Source: AWTP1-13 sp963770295 (GTDB lineage Bacteria; Pseudomonadota; Alphaproteobacteria; Rhizobiales; Hyphomicrobiaceae). Taken from it: a DNA stretch of 64,000 nucleotides. The position numbers were made by a program, and so were the translations under genes. The DNA lies in the NCBI GenBank assembly GCA_963770295.1, contig CAVYPA010000008.1, positions 186,001 through 250,000 on the forward strand, in the 5' to 3' direction. Every line of letters begins with the position of its first letter. Position 1 is the first letter of the stretch. The notes beneath the pieces were generated by a model. The model was not told where the DNA came from and did no database searches. It worked only from the letters and a program-made list of their open reading frames with translations. Positions 1-13,913 of the stretch are shown in pieces.

Positions 1-1482
<1,482 letters not shown>

Positions 1483-1502
<20 letters not shown>

Positions 1503-2592
1503 GGGCGCGGCGCTGCCCTGGCGCCGGTTTGGCGCAGGGCGCCGCGGCGGCGCATTGGTTCTCCGGCGCTGGCCGCTGCGGTCGGTTCAGCATCGCCACC
1601 AGGGCGTAGCTGATGATCATCAAGAGGAACCAGGCGCCGAGTTTGCTTGAGGGCACCAGCGCCCAGCCGTGCCGCTGATGGGGGTACATCCAGGCCGCCG
1701 TGAAGGTGCCGATATTCTCGGCAAACCAAATGAACAGCGCGACCAGGGTGAAGCCCAACAGCAGCGGCATCCGGCGCCAGCGGCGCCAGACTTTGAAGAA
1801 CACCCAACAGCGACCAAACAGCAGGGCCGTCGCCGCGAACAGGGCGAGGCGCATGTCGGCCACATAGTGATGGGCAAAGAAATTGACGTAGATGCCGACG
1901 CCCAAGAGGCCCAGCAGGGGGAGCGGCGGGTGGTGGCTGAAGTGGAAATCGAACAGGCGCCAACAGCGCGCGATGTAGGAGCCGATGGCGGCATACATGA
2001 AGCCGGTGAAGAGCGGCACGCCGCCGATGCGCAATAGCGAGGCCTCTGGGTAGATCCACGAGCCAACCGAAGTTTTGAACACTTCCATCGCCGTGCCGAC
2101 GACGTGGAAGATGAAGATCACCTTGGCCTCCTCCCAGGTCTCGAGCTTGGCGGTGAGCATGACCGCTTGGAGGGCGATGGCGGCGAGCACCAAGAAGTCG
2201 TAGCGGCTGAGCGGGGCCCCTTTCGGATAGAGGAGGTGGGTGCCGATCAGCAGGGCCAAGAGCAGGGCGCCGAACAGCGAGGCCCAGCCCTGTTTGATGC
2301 CGAAGCGCACGAACTCATAGAGGATGAGGGTGAGAGGTCGGCGTTCGGCCCAGGCACCGATCCGCGCCTCTTGCGCGATAAAGCGCGAGAGCGGGGCCCA
2401 ATGGCGCGCCCCGCTCTGGCACGCGGCCGCCTGGAGCTGTGGGGCGGGCGCCGCGGTATCGCCGCGGGCGCCGCCTGACGCGCTGGCCCCAGCCCCGGCG
2501 CGCGGTAGCGCAAGGTTAAGGGCAAGCGGATCGGTGGCCTGGTGGGGATGATTAATGTGGGGGGCCGCAATCGCGGCGGTGATCTGGCCCAC
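1483..2592 (-). CDS. DUF817 family integral membrane protein
   Basis: A multi-pass membrane protein of the DUF817 family, whose function is unknown. About eight hydrophobic segments run from LYEFVRFGIKQGW to the C-terminal MIISYALVAMLNRP. Polar family-type stretches inside the membrane region include LETWEEAKVIFIFHVVGTAME, NFFAHHYVADMR and WFAENIGTFTAAW. The frame stays open upstream to a TTG near 2751, but that part translates a degenerate tandem repeat and is unlikely to be coding. I placed the start at the GTG at 2590-2592; the conserved domain begins only near 2380, so the start is uncertain. The gene is convergent with lepA and divergent from the mutase gene. Confidence 0.8.
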
Positions 2593-2606
2593 CCGCCGCC
2601 GGGACG

Positions 2607-2709
2607 CTTTGCACTTTGACACCTTGCTCTTGGACACTTTGCTCTTGGACCCTTTGATCTTGCACACTTGAGATCTTGCACACCTGAGATCTTGGACACT
2701 TTGGACACG
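2607..2709. repeat. Degenerate tandem repeat, 14-16 bp units
   Basis: About six to seven imperfect copies of a 14-16 bp unit resembling TTTGCTCTTGGACAC lie between the DUF817 gene and the mutase gene. Neighbouring units differ by one to three bases (TTTGATCTTGCACAC, CTGAGATCTTGGACAC). The stretch is less GC-rich than its surroundings and sits in the divergent promoter region. Confidence 0.75.
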
Positions 2710-2915
2710 CTGCCCGCTCGCGGGTGGCGGCGGGCCCAGCCCCGGCCACAAGCGGCCCCTGGTCTTGCCCAGCCAATTTCACTAGATTTGAGGGCGAAGA
2801 GTGCGGCCGAGCCACGGTCAAATCGCGGCCAGATCGGGCCAAATGCGGCGCGGCCGGCCGAAACGGGCAGGTGGCGGAGGCCGGCACGCGTGCGGCCCAG
2901 GATAAGGCGCAAGGC

Positions 2916-5114
<2,199 letters not shown>

Positions 5115-5186
5115 CCGCCGGAAGCATGCCTGTTGGTGTTGCAATCCGGATCGAGTGTCGCGACCGCCGGAAGCGGGCGCGGGCGT

Positions 5187-6008
5187 TTATCGTTTCCGCA
5201 ACCAATCGGTCACCGTCTTGACGACCTCGGCATCCTGGTCCGCAAAGCCGTGGTGTGAGCGTGCCTCGCAGGGATCGCCGCTCCCTGCCGAGCCGCCCTG
5301 CAGCAGGACGATGTCGACGGCTTTGGCGCCGCGGAAGAGGCTCTTGGCCTTGGCGGCCGAGGCCGCCGGCGTGTAAGGACAGCCGTCCTTCTTGTGATAG
5401 ACGAGCAGGATCGGTTGGCGAACGCGTTCGAGCCGGCCCACATTGCGCTCGGCAGAGGGTTGCGCATTGCTGATGTGGATCAGCATGCCGGAGGTCACGA
5501 CGACGGCGTCGGGACGCGTGGGGCCGCTCGAGAGGTCGACGGCGACCTTGGCGACCGAGAGGGCTGCCCGGCTGGTGCCGATCAGGTAAACCGGCTCGGC
5601 GATGCTGCGCATATGCGCGATAAAGGCGCCGATGTCCCGGGCATAGCGGTCCGACCAGCGATAGCGGGCAATGCCGCCGCTGCCTTGCTTGAGATCAGGA
5701 GCGATGTCCGGCACGAGGGTGGCAAAGCCGGCCTGGCGATAGGCGGCCCGCGTGCGCACCAGCTGGTTGCCGGCGCCCCAACCGATGCTGCCCTCCTTGC
5801 TGAGCGCCAGATTGCCGTGCCCGCCGGCGAGCAGGATGACGCTGCCTGCCGGGCGCGCGGGGACGAGCAGCAAGGCGCGCACGCGTTGATTGCGGCTAGC
5901 GATTTCGATGACGTCCTCTTTCTGGGCGACGGCGGGGTGGGCCGACAGCCCAGCGATGGCAACCAACAGGGCGGCGCTGAGCCCAGCGCGGTCGAGCTTC
6001 GTTCTCAT
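5187..6008 (-). CDS. Secreted alpha/beta-hydrolase-fold protein
   Basis: The first 28 residues form a Sec signal peptide (positively charged start, hydrophobic core, PAVA cleavage region), so the 273-residue product is probably periplasmic. The remainder resembles alpha/beta hydrolases: an oxyanion strand (VILLAGGHGNLAL), a nucleophile elbow LIGTSRAA (G-x-S-x-A rather than G-x-S-x-G), an acidic segment HKKDGCPY and a late SHHGF that could supply the catalytic His. The substrate is unknown. It converges with the mutase gene. A direct repeat AAGACCTTTCC occurs twice (6011 and 6024) immediately upstream of its start. Confidence 0.85.
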   Translation of the reverse strand: MRTKLDRAGLSAALLVAIAGLSAHPAVAQKEDVIEIASRNQRVRALLLVPARPAGSVILLAGGHGNLALSKEGSIGWGAGNQLVRTRAAYRQAGFATLVPDIAPDLKQGSGGIARYRWSDRYARDIGAFIAHMRSIAEPVYLIGTSRAALSVAKVAVDLSSGPTRPDAVVVTSGMLIHISNAQPSAERNVGRLERVRQPILLVYHKKDGCPYTPAASAAKAKSLFRGAKAVDIVLLQGGSAGSGDPCEARSHHGFADQDAEVVKTVTDWLRKR

Positions 6009-6151
6009 CCAAGACCTTTCCTCAAGACCTTTCCCGCGGGGCGCGGCGCAAATGTGGGGTCAGCCTGCGTCTCGATCTTGCGACCTGACCCAGACTTCTC
6101 TTAGGTTGACCCCGATCGGAACAAAAGATCAGATCTGAAGCAGGCGACGCA

Positions 6152-7654
6152 ATGGCAGATGAGAGCGCGATCCTGGCTCTCGACCAAGGGACCACGTCGA
6201 GCCGGGCAATCCTATTTAAGTCCGATTTGAGCGTGCTGGGAGCCGCGCAGCGTGAGTTTGCGCAGCACTATCCGGCCTCGGGCTGGGTCGAGCACGAACC
6301 GGAGGACATCTGGCGCACCACGGTCGAGACGGCGCGGCAGGCGCTCAGTGGCGCCGATTTCAGCGCCGGCAAGATCGCCGGCATCGGCATCACCAATCAG
6401 CGCGAGACCTGCCTGTTGTGGGATCGGCGCACCAGCCAGCCGATCCATCGCGCCATCGTCTGGCAGGACCGGCGCACCGCCGAGATCTGCGCCGCCCTGC
6501 GGCGGCAGGGCCACGAGCCGGCGATCACCGCGCGCACGGGTCTCCTGCTCGATCCGTACTTTTCCGCCACCAAGATTGCCTGGCTGCTCGATCATGTGGA
6601 CGGCGCGCGTGCCCTGGCCGAGGCCGGCCATCTTGCTTTTGGCACGGTCGACAGTTTTCTGCTGTGGCGTCTGACCGGCGGCAGGGTGCACGCAACCGAT
6701 GCGACCAACGCCTCGCGCACGCTGCTTTATGATATTGGCCAAGGCGCCTTCGACGACGATCTGTTGCGGCTCTTCCGCGTGCCGCGCTCGATCCTGCCGG
6801 AGGTGCGCGACTGCAATGCCTCTTTTGGTTTGACCGAGCCATCGATCCTCGGTGCCGCGGTGCCGATTTGCGGCGTTGCCGGCGACCAGCAGGCGGCGCT
6901 GATCGGGCAGGCCTGTTTTGCGCCCGGTATGGTGAAGGCCACCTACGGCACCGGCTGCTTTGCCGTGCTCAACACGGGAAAGGAGCAGGTTGCCTCCAAG
7001 CATCGGCTCCTCACCACGCTTGCCTACCAGCTCGACGGGGTGCAAACCTATGCACTGGAGGGCTCCATCTTTATCGCCGGGGCGGCGGTGCAGTGGCTGC
7101 GCGATGGCCTGCGCCTGATTGCTTCGGCGGCGGAGAGCGGCACGCTCGCCGCCGCGGCGGACCCCAGCCAGGACGTGTACCTCGTACCGGCGTTCGTCGG
7201 CCTCGGGGCGCCCTACTGGCAGCCCGAGGCACGCGGGGCCCTGTTCGGATTGACGCGTGCCACCGGGCCCAACGAGATTGCCCGCGCCGCGCTCGAGGCT
7301 GTCTGCTACCAAACCGCTGACTTGCTCCGGGCCATGCACCAGGATTGGCCTAGCGCCGCCAAGGCGGTGCTGCGCGTCGACGGCGGCATGGTGGCGAGCG
7401 ATTGGACCATGCAGTTCCTGGCCGATAGTCTCGACGCCGTGGTGGAGAGGCCCACCGTCCCTGAGACGACCGCGCTCGGGGCCGCCTGGCTCGCCGGTCA
7501 CAAGGCTGGGGTTTGGCCCGACGCGGACGGCTTTGCGCGGCTGTGGAAAGTAGAGCGCGCCTTCGCGCCAGGGCTGGCGGCCACCGAACGCGAGCGCAAG
7601 TATGCCGGCTGGCAGCGGGCGGTGGCTGCCGTGCTCGAAGCGGCAAAGACCTGA
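6152..7654 (+). CDS. glpK: Glycerol kinase
   Basis: An ATP-dependent kinase forming sn-glycerol 3-phosphate from glycerol. It is 500 residues long, as expected for GlpK. The FGGY-family ATPase folds are complete: DQGTTSSRAI at the N terminus, substrate-region residues WQDRRT, the second-domain phosphate motifs GVAGDQQAALIGQ and ATYGTGCF, and the C-terminal adenosine motif VDGGMVASDWTMQF. The ATG at 6152 gives the family N terminus. No glpF, glpD or glpR lies in the window, so this copy stands outside a glp operon. It is followed after 10 bases by the PPOX gene and is probably co-transcribed with it. Confidence 0.97.
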   Translation: MADESAILALDQGTTSSRAILFKSDLSVLGAAQREFAQHYPASGWVEHEPEDIWRTTVETARQALSGADFSAGKIAGIGITNQRETCLLWDRRTSQPIHRAIVWQDRRTAEICAALRRQGHEPAITARTGLLLDPYFSATKIAWLLDHVDGARALAEAGHLAFGTVDSFLLWRLTGGRVHATDATNASRTLLYDIGQGAFDDDLLRLFRVPRSILPEVRDCNASFGLTEPSILGAAVPICGVAGDQQAALIGQACFAPGMVKATYGTGCFAVLNTGKEQVASKHRLLTTLAYQLDGVQTYALEGSIFIAGAAVQWLRDGLRLIASAAESGTLAAAADPSQDVYLVPAFVGLGAPYWQPEARGALFGLTRATGPNEIARAALEAVCYQTADLLRAMHQDWPSAAKAVLRVDGGMVASDWTMQFLADSLDAVVERPTVPETTALGAAWLAGHKAGVWPDADGFARLWKVERAFAPGLAATERERKYAGWQRAVAAVLEAAKT

Positions 7655-7664
7655 GAGGACATGT

Positions 7665-8276
7665 ATGACGGAGATCTCTAGCCTCGCCGACCTGCGCCAA
7701 GTCTATGCGCAGCCGAGCGAACTGGCGCTGCGCAAGGAGCTCGATCATATCGATCGGCACAGTCGCGCCTTCATCGCCCGCGCCCCGTTTGTGCTGATTG
7801 CGACGGCGGATGCCCAGGGCTGGCCCGATGTGTCGCCCCGCGGCGATGCGCCCGGCTTTGTCGCGGTCGTTGACGACAAGCGCCTGCACTTGCCCGACCG
7901 CCCGGGCAACAACCGGCTCGACAGTTTCCAGAATCTGCTCGGCAATGCGAAGATCGCCCTGCTGTTTGTGGTGCCGGGGCGGCTGGAAACGCTACGCGTC
8001 AACGGCACCGCCCGCCTGCTGAGGGATCCCGAGCTGCTGGCGCGGCATGCCGTCGCCGGCAAGCCGGCGCGCACCGTCGTCGAGGTCACCGCCGCTAGCG
8101 TCTACTTCCAGTGTGGCAAGGCGCTGATACGCTCGGCGCTGTGGCAGAAGGAGCAATGGCCGTCGCTGGCTGGTCTTGCCAGCTTCGCGGAAGCGCTCAG
8201 CGATCAGATCAAGGGGCTAGACAAGGTCGCCTCTGAGGCCCGGCTCGAGAAGGCCTATCGCGAGTCGCTCTACTGA
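7665..8276 (+). CDS. Pyridoxamine 5'-phosphate oxidase-family FMN protein (MSMEG_1061-like)
   Basis: A 203-residue split-barrel flavin-binding protein of the pyridoxamine-phosphate-oxidase-like group. Diagnostic segments are FVLIATADAQGWPDVSPRGD near residues 42-61, then LPDRPGNNRLDSFQNLL, which matches the MSMEG_1061 subfamily, and a C-terminal VYFQCGKALIRS. The reaction is unknown; relatives bind FMN or F420-like flavins and are often annotated as general redox enzymes. The ATG at 7665 lies 10 bases after glpK with GAGAGGACA upstream. The end overlaps the convergent hydrolase gene by seven bases. Confidence 0.88.
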   Translation: MTEISSLADLRQVYAQPSELALRKELDHIDRHSRAFIARAPFVLIATADAQGWPDVSPRGDAPGFVAVVDDKRLHLPDRPGNNRLDSFQNLLGNAKIALLFVVPGRLETLRVNGTARLLRDPELLARHAVAGKPARTVVEVTAASVYFQCGKALIRSALWQKEQWPSLAGLASFAEALSDQIKGLDKVASEARLEKAYRESLY

Positions 8277-9046
8277 ACCTGCGCCGCAAAGGCGGCAACG
8301 GCGTCGAGCACCGCCGCTTCACAGTCGCGGTGGGGGGCGTGGCCGCAGGCGTCGAGGACTAGGCGGGACACGGGGCCGGTCGCGCGCGTTTCGATGCGGT
8401 CGAGTTGGGCCAGCGTGCCGTATTCATCATCGCGCCCCTGGATCAGCAGCATGGGTGCCGCAACGGCGCCGATCAGGTCCTCGATGGTCCAGGTGCGAAA
8501 GTCCGGGGCCAGCCAGGCGTCGGCCCAGCCCAGGAAGGCATCGTCGACGTGGGCGTGGTACTTGGCGAGCCGGCTCCTGAGCCCGTCCGCCGCCGAGGCG
8601 CTTTGCAGATAGGCGTCGCGGATCTTGGCGATGCTCTGAAGGCACACCGGTTCGACGAACACGTGCGGTGCCATCAAGACCAGCCCGGCCACGGGGCGCC
8701 GGGCGCGGGCGGCATGGATGAGGGCGATGGAGGCGCCGTCGGAGTGGCCCAGCAACAGCGGGGCCTCGATGCTTGTCACCTCCAGCAGTGCCGGCAGCAC
8801 GCTCAAGGCTTCCTCGTGCATGAACTGGGGCGTGCGCTTGGCCTCGAGGCCGTCGGAGTGGCCGTAGCCGAAGCGCGAGTAGAGGAGTGCGCGCGCACCG
8901 AGGCGCGCCACCAACCGATCGGGGAAGTCGCGCCACAGTTCGGCCGAGCCCAGCCCTTCGTGCAGGAACACCAGCGGCGGGCGCGCGGCATCGCCAGGGA
9001 TGGCGCGATAGTGGAGGCGCCGGGCGGCGATCATCGCAACAGGCAT
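8270..9046 (-). CDS. Alpha/beta hydrolase
   Basis: A 258-residue cytoplasmic alpha/beta hydrolase without signal peptide. The oxyanion region is VFLHEGLGSAELW, the nucleophile elbow is LLGHSDGASIAL (G-H-S-D-G), the acid is likely in IQGRDDEYG and the His in ACGHAPHRD near the C terminus. It groups with esterases and C-C hydrolases of the fold; the substrate cannot be told. The gene is convergent with the PPOX gene, with a seven-base overlap. Confidence 0.9.
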   Translation of the reverse strand: MPVAMIAARRLHYRAIPGDAARPPLVFLHEGLGSAELWRDFPDRLVARLGARALLYSRFGYGHSDGLEAKRTPQFMHEEALSVLPALLEVTSIEAPLLLGHSDGASIALIHAARARRPVAGLVLMAPHVFVEPVCLQSIAKIRDAYLQSASAADGLRSRLAKYHAHVDDAFLGWADAWLAPDFRTWTIEDLIGAVAAPMLLIQGRDDEYGTLAQLDRIETRATGPVSRLVLDACGHAPHRDCEAAVLDAVAAFAAQVQ

Positions 9047-9473
9047 GGGCTTCCCGGGGTGTCGCCGTCGTGCTCGCGTGGAAGGCCGTCACTTTAACAG
9101 AGGCGGCTTTGCCGCCAACTGCCGTAATCGTCCGTCGACGGTCTTTTTCGTGCCGGCCGGCGCCTCCCCCTTGCTGTTGCAGCGCTCGCGCGCTCCCACC
9201 CACCCCGCGGAGTTTTGGGCCGCGAGCGTCTGGTCGGTTTGCGGCGAAGTCTCCCCCAATTTGACACTTCCTCGCCGCATTCCGACACCTATCTGAACAG
9301 CCATTCAGACTAACCAGTTTAGCCCGAGCTTCCTGTTGTCTCAGGGGAGGGCTGCGTGGTTGACGGAACAGGCATGCTCGTGCAGGTGCGATCCTAAGAG
9401 GTGAGGCGCAAAAAAGCTGGGGTGCGCCTCAAGAAGTTTGGGAAGCAATCCTCAAAGCTAGGGAAGCAATCAG
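9047..9473. other. Intergenic region upstream of the transglycosylase-like gene
   Basis: No convincing gene. It contains a 6-bp inverted repeat TCTGAA-6-TTCAGA near 9293-9310 and a direct repeat GGGAAGCAATC near 9440-9470, immediately before the next gene. TTGACA near 9260 could be a -35 box, but no good -10 box is correctly spaced. Confidence 0.4.
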
Positions 9474-10425
9474 GTGTCATTTTCTTGCGTGGGCCGCCGA
9501 GGCGCGGCCGCGGCCATGCTGTTGGCCTCTCTCCTTGTCGAGGACGTCATCGCCGATCCGCCGAAGCCTGCTGGCGATACCACCTCCAACATCGAAACAT
9601 CAGCCATCGACCGGTCTGCGGCGGTCGATAAACCATCGCCGCCGGCGCTGGTGCCGGCGGCCGAGCCGAAGGCGTCGACCACGGCGGGGGCCGACCGTTC
9701 CGCCTTCGATAGTTTTCTCGATCGGTTGATGCACGCCGAATCGGGCGGGCGAGACACGGCCGCCAATCCCCGCTCCACGGCGCTGGGGCCCTATCAATTC
9801 ATCAAGTCGACCTTCCTCGACCTGGCGCGCCGGCATTTTGGCGTCGAGGTGCAGGAGCTGAGCGAGGAGGCGATCTTGCGCCTGCGTACGGATCGCAATT
9901 TTGCGCGCCGTTGCGCGGAAACCTATTCGCGGGAAAACCTTGCCTTTCTGTCCGAGCAGGGCCTGCAGCCGACCTTTGGGCATTTGCGCCTGGCCTTCCT
10001 ACTTGGGCCCTTCGCCGCGGCCCGCGTGTTGCAGGCGGCGCCGGCCACCCCGGTGGGGGAGGTGGTGGGGCCGGCGGTGATCCGCGCCAATCCCTTCATG
10101 GCGCGCATGAGCACGAGCAACCTGATCGCCAGGACGGCGCGAGAAGTCGGCGAGACCGTGAGCGAAGTCGACGCGCACGTGCGCGTTGCGGCCGCGCAAC
10201 CTACCCCGGTCGCGCAACTGCGCCCCGTCTCACGCGCGCTGAGTGCCCGGCACGCCTGCAACCCCAAATTGGCGAGTTGCCGCAAGTTTGCCGAGATGCA
10301 GGTGCGCGTCGCCAAGCTTGGCCGGCACGTCGTCAAGGTGAGCAACCTTGGCCGACGCGTCGCCAAGGTGGCGCCGAGCCACGCCTCGCGCACGCTGGGG
10401 GCTAGCCGCAAAAACACGGCCGACA

Positions 10426-10451
<26 letters not shown>
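9474..10451 (+). CDS. Lytic-transglycosylase-like (SLT-fold) exported protein
   Basis: A 325-residue protein with a GTG start, a short hydrophobic N terminus (possible signal or anchor) and a lysozyme-like domain around residues 80-200. The domain contains MHAESGGRDTAANP, in which the Glu of ESGG is the expected catalytic acid, followed by STALGPYQFIKSTF, the Q-F-I segment of SLT enzymes. The C-terminal third is basic, with a repeated KLGRHVVKVSNLGRRVAKV pattern that could bind peptidoglycan or other polymers. The last 26 bases overlap the convergent livF gene. Confidence 0.78.
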
Positions 10452-11150
<699 letters not shown>

Positions 11151-11151
<1 letters not shown>

Positions 11152-11927
11152 CAGTGCTCCTCTCCGAGATAGGCGTCTTGCACCAGCGCGTTGGCGCGAA
11201 TGGCCGCGGGCTTGCCTGCGGCCAGCACCGAGCCTTCGGCCATCACGGTCATCCAGTCGGCGACCGCGAACACGACGTCCATATCGTGCTCGATCAACAG
11301 CACGGCGTGCTCGCGCGCCAAGGCCCGCAACAGTGCCACCATGCGCTGCGATTCCTCGACGCCCATGCCGGCGAGCGGCTCGTCCAGCAACAGCACCTTG
11401 GCGCGGCCGGCCAGCGCCATGGCGATCTCGAGCTGTCGCTGCTCGCCATGCGACAGGGTACCTGCCTTGCGGCTGGAAAGGTCCGCCAGCCCGACCCGGG
11501 CCAGGCTAGCGGCGGCGTGCGCCACGAGGTCGGGCTGGCGGTCTGCGCGTTTGAGCGGATTGAGCCCGTCGCGCACCGCCTGCACGGCGAGCCTGACGTT
11601 CTCGAGCACGCTGAGGGGGGCAAAGATGTTGCTGCGCTGGAACGAGCGGCCGACGCCGAGACGGCTCATGCGCCAGGCCGGTTCGCCCGCCACGTCGCGG
11701 TCGGCGAGCAGGATGCGCCCGGCGCTCGGCGCCAGCGCGCCCGAGAGCATGTTGACGAGCGTAGTCTTGCCGGCCCCGTTTGGGCCAATGACGGCGTGCA
11801 ACTCGCCATGATGCAAGGCAATGGAGACATCGCGCACGGCCGCGAGCCCGCCAAAGTTGCGGCTGAGCCCTTGCGTCGACAACACGGCGGCGCCGGTGGC
11901 GCGCGCTGCAGCGCCCAATTCAGCCAT
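11151..11927 (-). CDS. livG: Branched-chain amino acid/amide ABC transporter ATP-binding protein LivG
   Basis: The second ATPase of the importer (258 residues): Walker A GPNGAGKTTLVNMLSG, signature LSHGEQRQLEIAMALA, Walker B VLLLDEPLAGMG and switch His in LLIEHDMDVVF. The C-terminal extension after VLAAGKP with VQDAYLGE is typical of LivG. It overlaps the livM end by eight bases and the livF start by one base, indicating translational coupling. Confidence 0.95.
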
Positions 11928-12972
11928 GGCGGGGCGCCTTGGATGGGGGCCGTGACGACGGTGGACGCCGTGGCAGCCAAGGCGGAGGCCAGCGCGGCGC
12001 GGTTATCCCGCTCAAGGCCCCGCTCAGGCCCTTGGGCAGGGACAGCACGACCAGGAGAATAACGAGGCCCTCCACCAACAGCTTGCGCTCGGTGATGAGC
12101 TGGGCAACTTCGCCGATGGCGGTGAAGGCGAGCGCACCGATGATGGGGCCACTGAGGGTGGCCAGGCCGCCCAGCAGGATCATCAGCAGCGCCTCGGCCG
12201 AGCGATGCCAGCCCACCAGCTCCGGGTTCACGAAGCCTTCTTTCATCGCATACATGTGGCCGGCGATGCCGGCGAGCAATCCGGCGATGGCGAAGGCGGC
12301 GAGCTTGTAGCGATAGGTACTAAAGCCCAGCGCCAGCATGCGCTGTTCGTTGACGCGGATGCCTGTGAGCACGCGACCGAACAGGGAGCGCAAGAGCACG
12401 AGGAGGCCGAGATACATCGCCAGCAGGAGCATCAGCGAGAGATAGTAGTAGGCGAGCGGTCGCTGCCGCCGCGTCAAGGGCAGCTGCCAGTCGAACAGGG
12501 ATATGGTGGGCCGCATCAGGTAGGCGCCGTCGGCGCCGCCGCCAAGCTTGGTATTATGGAAGATGAAAAACACCATCTGCCCGAAGGCAAGCGTGACCAT
12601 CAGGAAGAAGAAGCCCCGTGTTCTGAGCGACAAGGCCCCGACCAAGAGCGCCGCCAACCCGGCCACGGCGGCCGCCGCCGGCAGCGTCAGGATCAGCGAG
12701 AGGGCGTGGTCCGCCGGTGTGATGGCGTAGACCGTGTAGGCCCCGAGGCCGTAGAAGGCGGCATGGCCGAGGCTGACAAGCCCGGTGCAGCCGACCAGCA
12801 GCTGCAGGCTCAAGGCCAGCATGGCCGCGATCAGGCCGGAGGTCACGAGGCCCGTGTAAAACTCGGGGATGCCGAGCGGCAGCACCGCCAGCAGGGCTGC
12901 ACCCAACCCCAACAGCAGCCGGTGCGCTCGGCTCTGGGGCACCAGTTCGGCCTCGCTTGCAGCATCCATCAT
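11920..12972 (-). CDS. livM: Branched-chain amino acid/amide ABC transporter permease LivM
   Basis: An inner-membrane permease of about 350 residues with 8-10 transmembrane segments. The family signature GLVSLGHAAFYGLGAYTVY occurs in the second segment and GFVNPELVGWHRSAEALLMI plus GGLATLSGPIIGA in the C-terminal half. I chose the ATG at 12972, overlapping the livH stop as ATGATGA. The frame stays open upstream only as the antisense of livH. Confidence 0.94.
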   Translation of the reverse strand: MMDAASEAELVPQSRAHRLLLGLGAALLAVLPLGIPEFYTGLVTSGLIAAMLALSLQLLVGCTGLVSLGHAAFYGLGAYTVYAITPADHALSLILTLPAAAAVAGLAALLVGALSLRTRGFFFLMVTLAFGQMVFFIFHNTKLGGGADGAYLMRPTISLFDWQLPLTRRQRPLAYYYLSLMLLLAMYLGLLVLLRSLFGRVLTGIRVNEQRMLALGFSTYRYKLAAFAIAGLLAGIAGHMYAMKEGFVNPELVGWHRSAEALLMILLGGLATLSGPIIGALAFTAIGEVAQLITERKLLVEGLVILLVVLSLPKGLSGALSGITAPRWPPPWLPRRPPSSRPPSKAPRHG

Positions 12973-13838
12973 GCGCCTCGCCCAAATAGGCCCGTCGGCC
13001 GCCAGAGCAAGACGGCCGCCATCAGCACGTAAACGGCAAGCCCTGCCACTCGCGGGGCGTAGGCCGCGCCCAGCGTGTCGACGAGACCGAGGATGAGGGC
13101 CGACCAGAAGGCGCCGGAGACGGAGCCGAGTCCGCCGATGACGACCACGACGAAGGAGATGATCAGGACGCCGTCGCCCATATTGGGGTAGACGGAATAA
13201 AGCGGCGCGGCCAGCGCGCCGGCGATGAGCGCCAGCGCGGTGCCAACGGCAAAGACCGTCAGATGCACGCGCCGCGCATCGATGCCGAGCACATCGACCA
13301 TCTCGGGTTTTTCGGCCGCCGCCCGGATGATGGCTCCCATGCGCGTGCGCTCGATCCACAGGAACAGCAACGCGGCCAACAGCAGGCAGATGGCGATCAC
13401 GGCAAAGCGATAGGCCGAGTAAGAGAAGTGGGGCGTGATCGGCACGGAAAAATCAAGCAGCGCGGGGACCGGAACGGAATGGAAGTCGTTGCCGACCAGA
13501 AAGGCGCGAAACTCCTCGAACAGCAAAATGAGGGCGAAGGTGAGCAGCACCTGGTCGAGGTGCTCGCGGGCGTAAAAGTGGCGAAACAGCCCGGCCTCGA
13601 GCGCCGCGCCGACGAGGAGGCCGCCGAGCGCGGCGGCGGGCAGGGCCAACCAGAGCGAACCCCAGTGCGCCGTCACCAGGTAGGCAACGTAGGCGCCGAT
13701 CATGAACATGGAGCCGTGGGCGAGATTGATAACGCCCATGACGCCAAAAATCAGGGTCAGCCCGCTGGCGATCAAAAACAGCAGCAGGCCGTACTGCAGT
13801 CCATTGAGGAGCTGCGCGAGCAGTCCTGGAAAGTCCAT
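12969..13838 (-). CDS. livH: Branched-chain amino acid/amide ABC transporter permease LivH
   Basis: The first permease of the importer (289 residues): QLLNGLQYGLLLFLIASGLTLIFGVMGVINLAHGS at the N terminus and VVVIGGLGSVSGAFWSALILGL near the C terminus are LivH family hallmarks. The start was set at the ATG at 13838 because family members begin just before QLLNGL. A TTG at 13871 is possible but less likely. It lies 75 bases downstream of the binding-protein gene. Confidence 0.93.
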   Translation of the reverse strand: MDFPGLLAQLLNGLQYGLLLFLIASGLTLIFGVMGVINLAHGSMFMIGAYVAYLVTAHWGSLWLALPAAALGGLLVGAALEAGLFRHFYAREHLDQVLLTFALILLFEEFRAFLVGNDFHSVPVPALLDFSVPITPHFSYSAYRFAVIAICLLLAALLFLWIERTRMGAIIRAAAEKPEMVDVLGIDARRVHLTVFAVGTALALIAGALAAPLYSVYPNMGDGVLIISFVVVVIGGLGSVSGAFWSALILGLVDTLGAAYAPRVAGLAVYVLMAAVLLWRPTGLFGRGA

Positions 13839-13913
13839 GCGATTGCGCCGCTGGCGATTGTCAGATGACAAGCCGGTCCGCCATTGTCGCGGACCGGCGG
13901 CCTTTCCTCAAGC

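Noticed and set aside
6212..7501. 429-codon frame antisense to glpK
   Set aside because: It is fully contained within glpK with no recognisable domain; a GC-driven shadow.
9255..9290. Sigma70-type promoter TTGACA near 9260
   Set aside because: No acceptable -10 box at 16-18 bases.
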